From Bacillus sp. Marseille-Q3570 (GTDB lineage: Bacteria; Bacillota; Bacilli; Bacillales; Fictibacillaceae): a stretch of 64,000 nucleotides of DNA. The notes beneath the pieces are model-generated. The model was not told the DNA's origin. It did not search any database and saw nothing but the letters and a program-made list of their open reading frames with translations. The position numbers and the translations under genes are program-made. Each line of letters starts with the position of its first letter. The stretch's first letter is position 1. The stretch is taken from positions 1-64,000 of the forward strand of contig NZ_CAMGYZ010000012.1 in NCBI RefSeq assembly GCF_946151055.1, read 5' to 3'. Shown one piece after another: positions 63,460-64,000 of this stretch.

Positions 63460-63534
63460 GAGAATTCCTCCTTTTCATAGTCGGTCTGTCATTAATATGA
63501 GACACAGGACTAGGATTTATTCCATCACCAATAA

Positions 63535-63565
63535 TGAATATCATCACCCCGCCTCTTCCATACTA
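63535..63565 (+). promoter_or_regulatory. Sigma-G promoter of sspP
   Basis: TGAATA (63535-63540), 18 bases and CATACTA (63559-63565) match the forespore sigma-G consensus exactly. It lies 92 bases before the sspP start. Confidence 0.82.
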
Positions 63566-63657
63566 AAAAGGAATCGAAGACATCGCCAAACCATTGATGA
63601 AGGCTGGACTATATATAAACCTCGCCAGAATCAAATGCCAGCAAAGGAGGGCTTTCA

Positions 63658-63798
63658 ATGACTGAAAGGAACACTTCTAAAGACCAACGGAAAAACGCAC
63701 CTAAGGGCGAAAATCCTGGACAACCAGAACCGTTGGATGGGTCTAAAAAAGTGAAAAACCGTAATCATACAAGACAAAAACACGGCGGACGGATTTAA
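63658..63798 (+). CDS. sspP: Small acid-soluble spore protein P
   Basis: A 46-residue minor spore protein. [15 protein letters not shown] near the C-terminus is the SspP signature. AAAGGAGG is seven bases before the ATG. A perfect sigma-G promoter and a strong terminator frame it as its own transcript, unlike the sspO-sspP operon of B. subtilis. Confidence 0.93.
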   Translation: MTERNTSKDQRKNAPKGENPGQPEPLDGSKKVKNRNHTRQKHGGRI

Positions 63799-63829
63799 TG
63801 AATAGATAAAGATGTGATTAGAGCAAAAG

Positions 63830-63877
63830 CAAAAACCGTACGACAGACCTTCAAGTGGTCTTCTTACGGTTTTTTTA
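63830..63877 (+). terminator. Terminator of sspP
   Basis: AAAACCGTA and TACGGTTTT outer arms with AGACC/GGTCT paired inside and seven T on the plus strand. It may also serve the convergent selA-like gene. Confidence 0.85.
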
Positions 63878-63893
63878 CCCCTATTTTTGTGAT

Positions 63894-64000
63894 TTAAACG
63901 AAAATTCCCTTGAATATTTCCATCATCTGAACTTGTTCGTCATGGGTCACTGTCCGGAAATCCAAAATGAACTGCTCCTCTTTGATCCTCCCGATGACAG
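63894..64000 (-). CDS. selA: C-terminus of a SelA-like protein (partial)
   Basis: The last 34 codons of a gene continuing beyond the window: VIGRIKEEQFILDFRTV followed by an acidic-helical tail. The P-VIGRI-x(5)-LD-RT pattern at the very C-terminus is typical of L-seryl-tRNA(Sec) selenium transferase. If confirmed, selenocysteine use is likely in this organism. Only the tail is visible, so the call is cautious. Confidence 0.65.
   Translation of the reverse strand, partial: VIGRIKEEQFILDFRTVTHDEQVQMMEIFKGIFV

Overview
The window reads as chromosome of an endospore-forming, probably salt- or alkali-tolerant member of the Bacillaceae. Evidence: three minor small acid-soluble spore protein genes (sspN, sspO, sspP), short Bacillus-typical intergenic spacing with strong Shine-Dalgarno sites, blocks that match Bacillus subtilis gene neighbourhoods (tapA-sipW-tasA; kamA-yod genes; yneP-yneQ-yneR; dynA-ypbS; acnA-sspO-sspP), two sodium/proton antiporters, and an N-acetyl-beta-lysine type pathway. 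I cannot name the species. No rRNA, tRNA, CRISPR array, transposase or prophage was seen.

Layout. 0-13 kb: housekeeping and small-protein genes (pncA, fhs, cvfB, VOC epimerase, 2Fe-2S ferredoxin, HD hydrolase, RNase HI-like, a hydroxyisobutyrate dehydrogenase family enzyme, two glycosyltransferases, a 5'-3' exonuclease). About 13.1-13.3 kb: a 6S-like RNA with its own sigma-A promoter. 13.4-21.4 kb: a biofilm-matrix island. 22-26.6 kb: three tandem paralogous membrane-anchored proteins of unknown function. 26.9-35.3 kb: a lysine/beta-lysine cluster with a sigma-54 activator and a perfect -24/-12 promoter before kamA. 35.6-57.8 kb: general genes, including a two-headed dynamin, two antiporters, cshA, dat and a double AAA+ protein. 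58-64 kb: sspN, an FbpB-like gene, a thermonuclease lipoprotein, acnA, sspO, sspP and the end of a selA-like gene.

The most interesting region is 13.4-21.4 kb. Besides canonical tapA-sipW-tasA (minus strand) and sinI-sinR (plus strand), it holds a TapA-like head fused to four cysteine-framed repeat modules and an LPNTA cell-wall sorting signal, followed by its own class D-like sortase; a second sortase paired with a TasA-like protein ending in MPQTG; a SlrR-like hybrid regulator; a very small sinI with a GTG start; and a class I cyclic-di-GMP riboswitch directly before sinI. Sixteen-base GTTC...GAAC palindromes (SinR operator type) lie at both matrix promoters. The inferred circuit is: c-di-GMP controls SinI output, SinI antagonises SinR, and SinR represses both a secreted fibre (TasA/TapA) and a covalently wall-anchored TapA-like protein.

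Intergenic DNA is rich in repeats: clustered palindromes built on a GGACAC...CTTATT core at three sites, a roughly 280-base element with 11-base inverted ends, and three unrelated sets of tandem repeats that share a period of about 21 bases.
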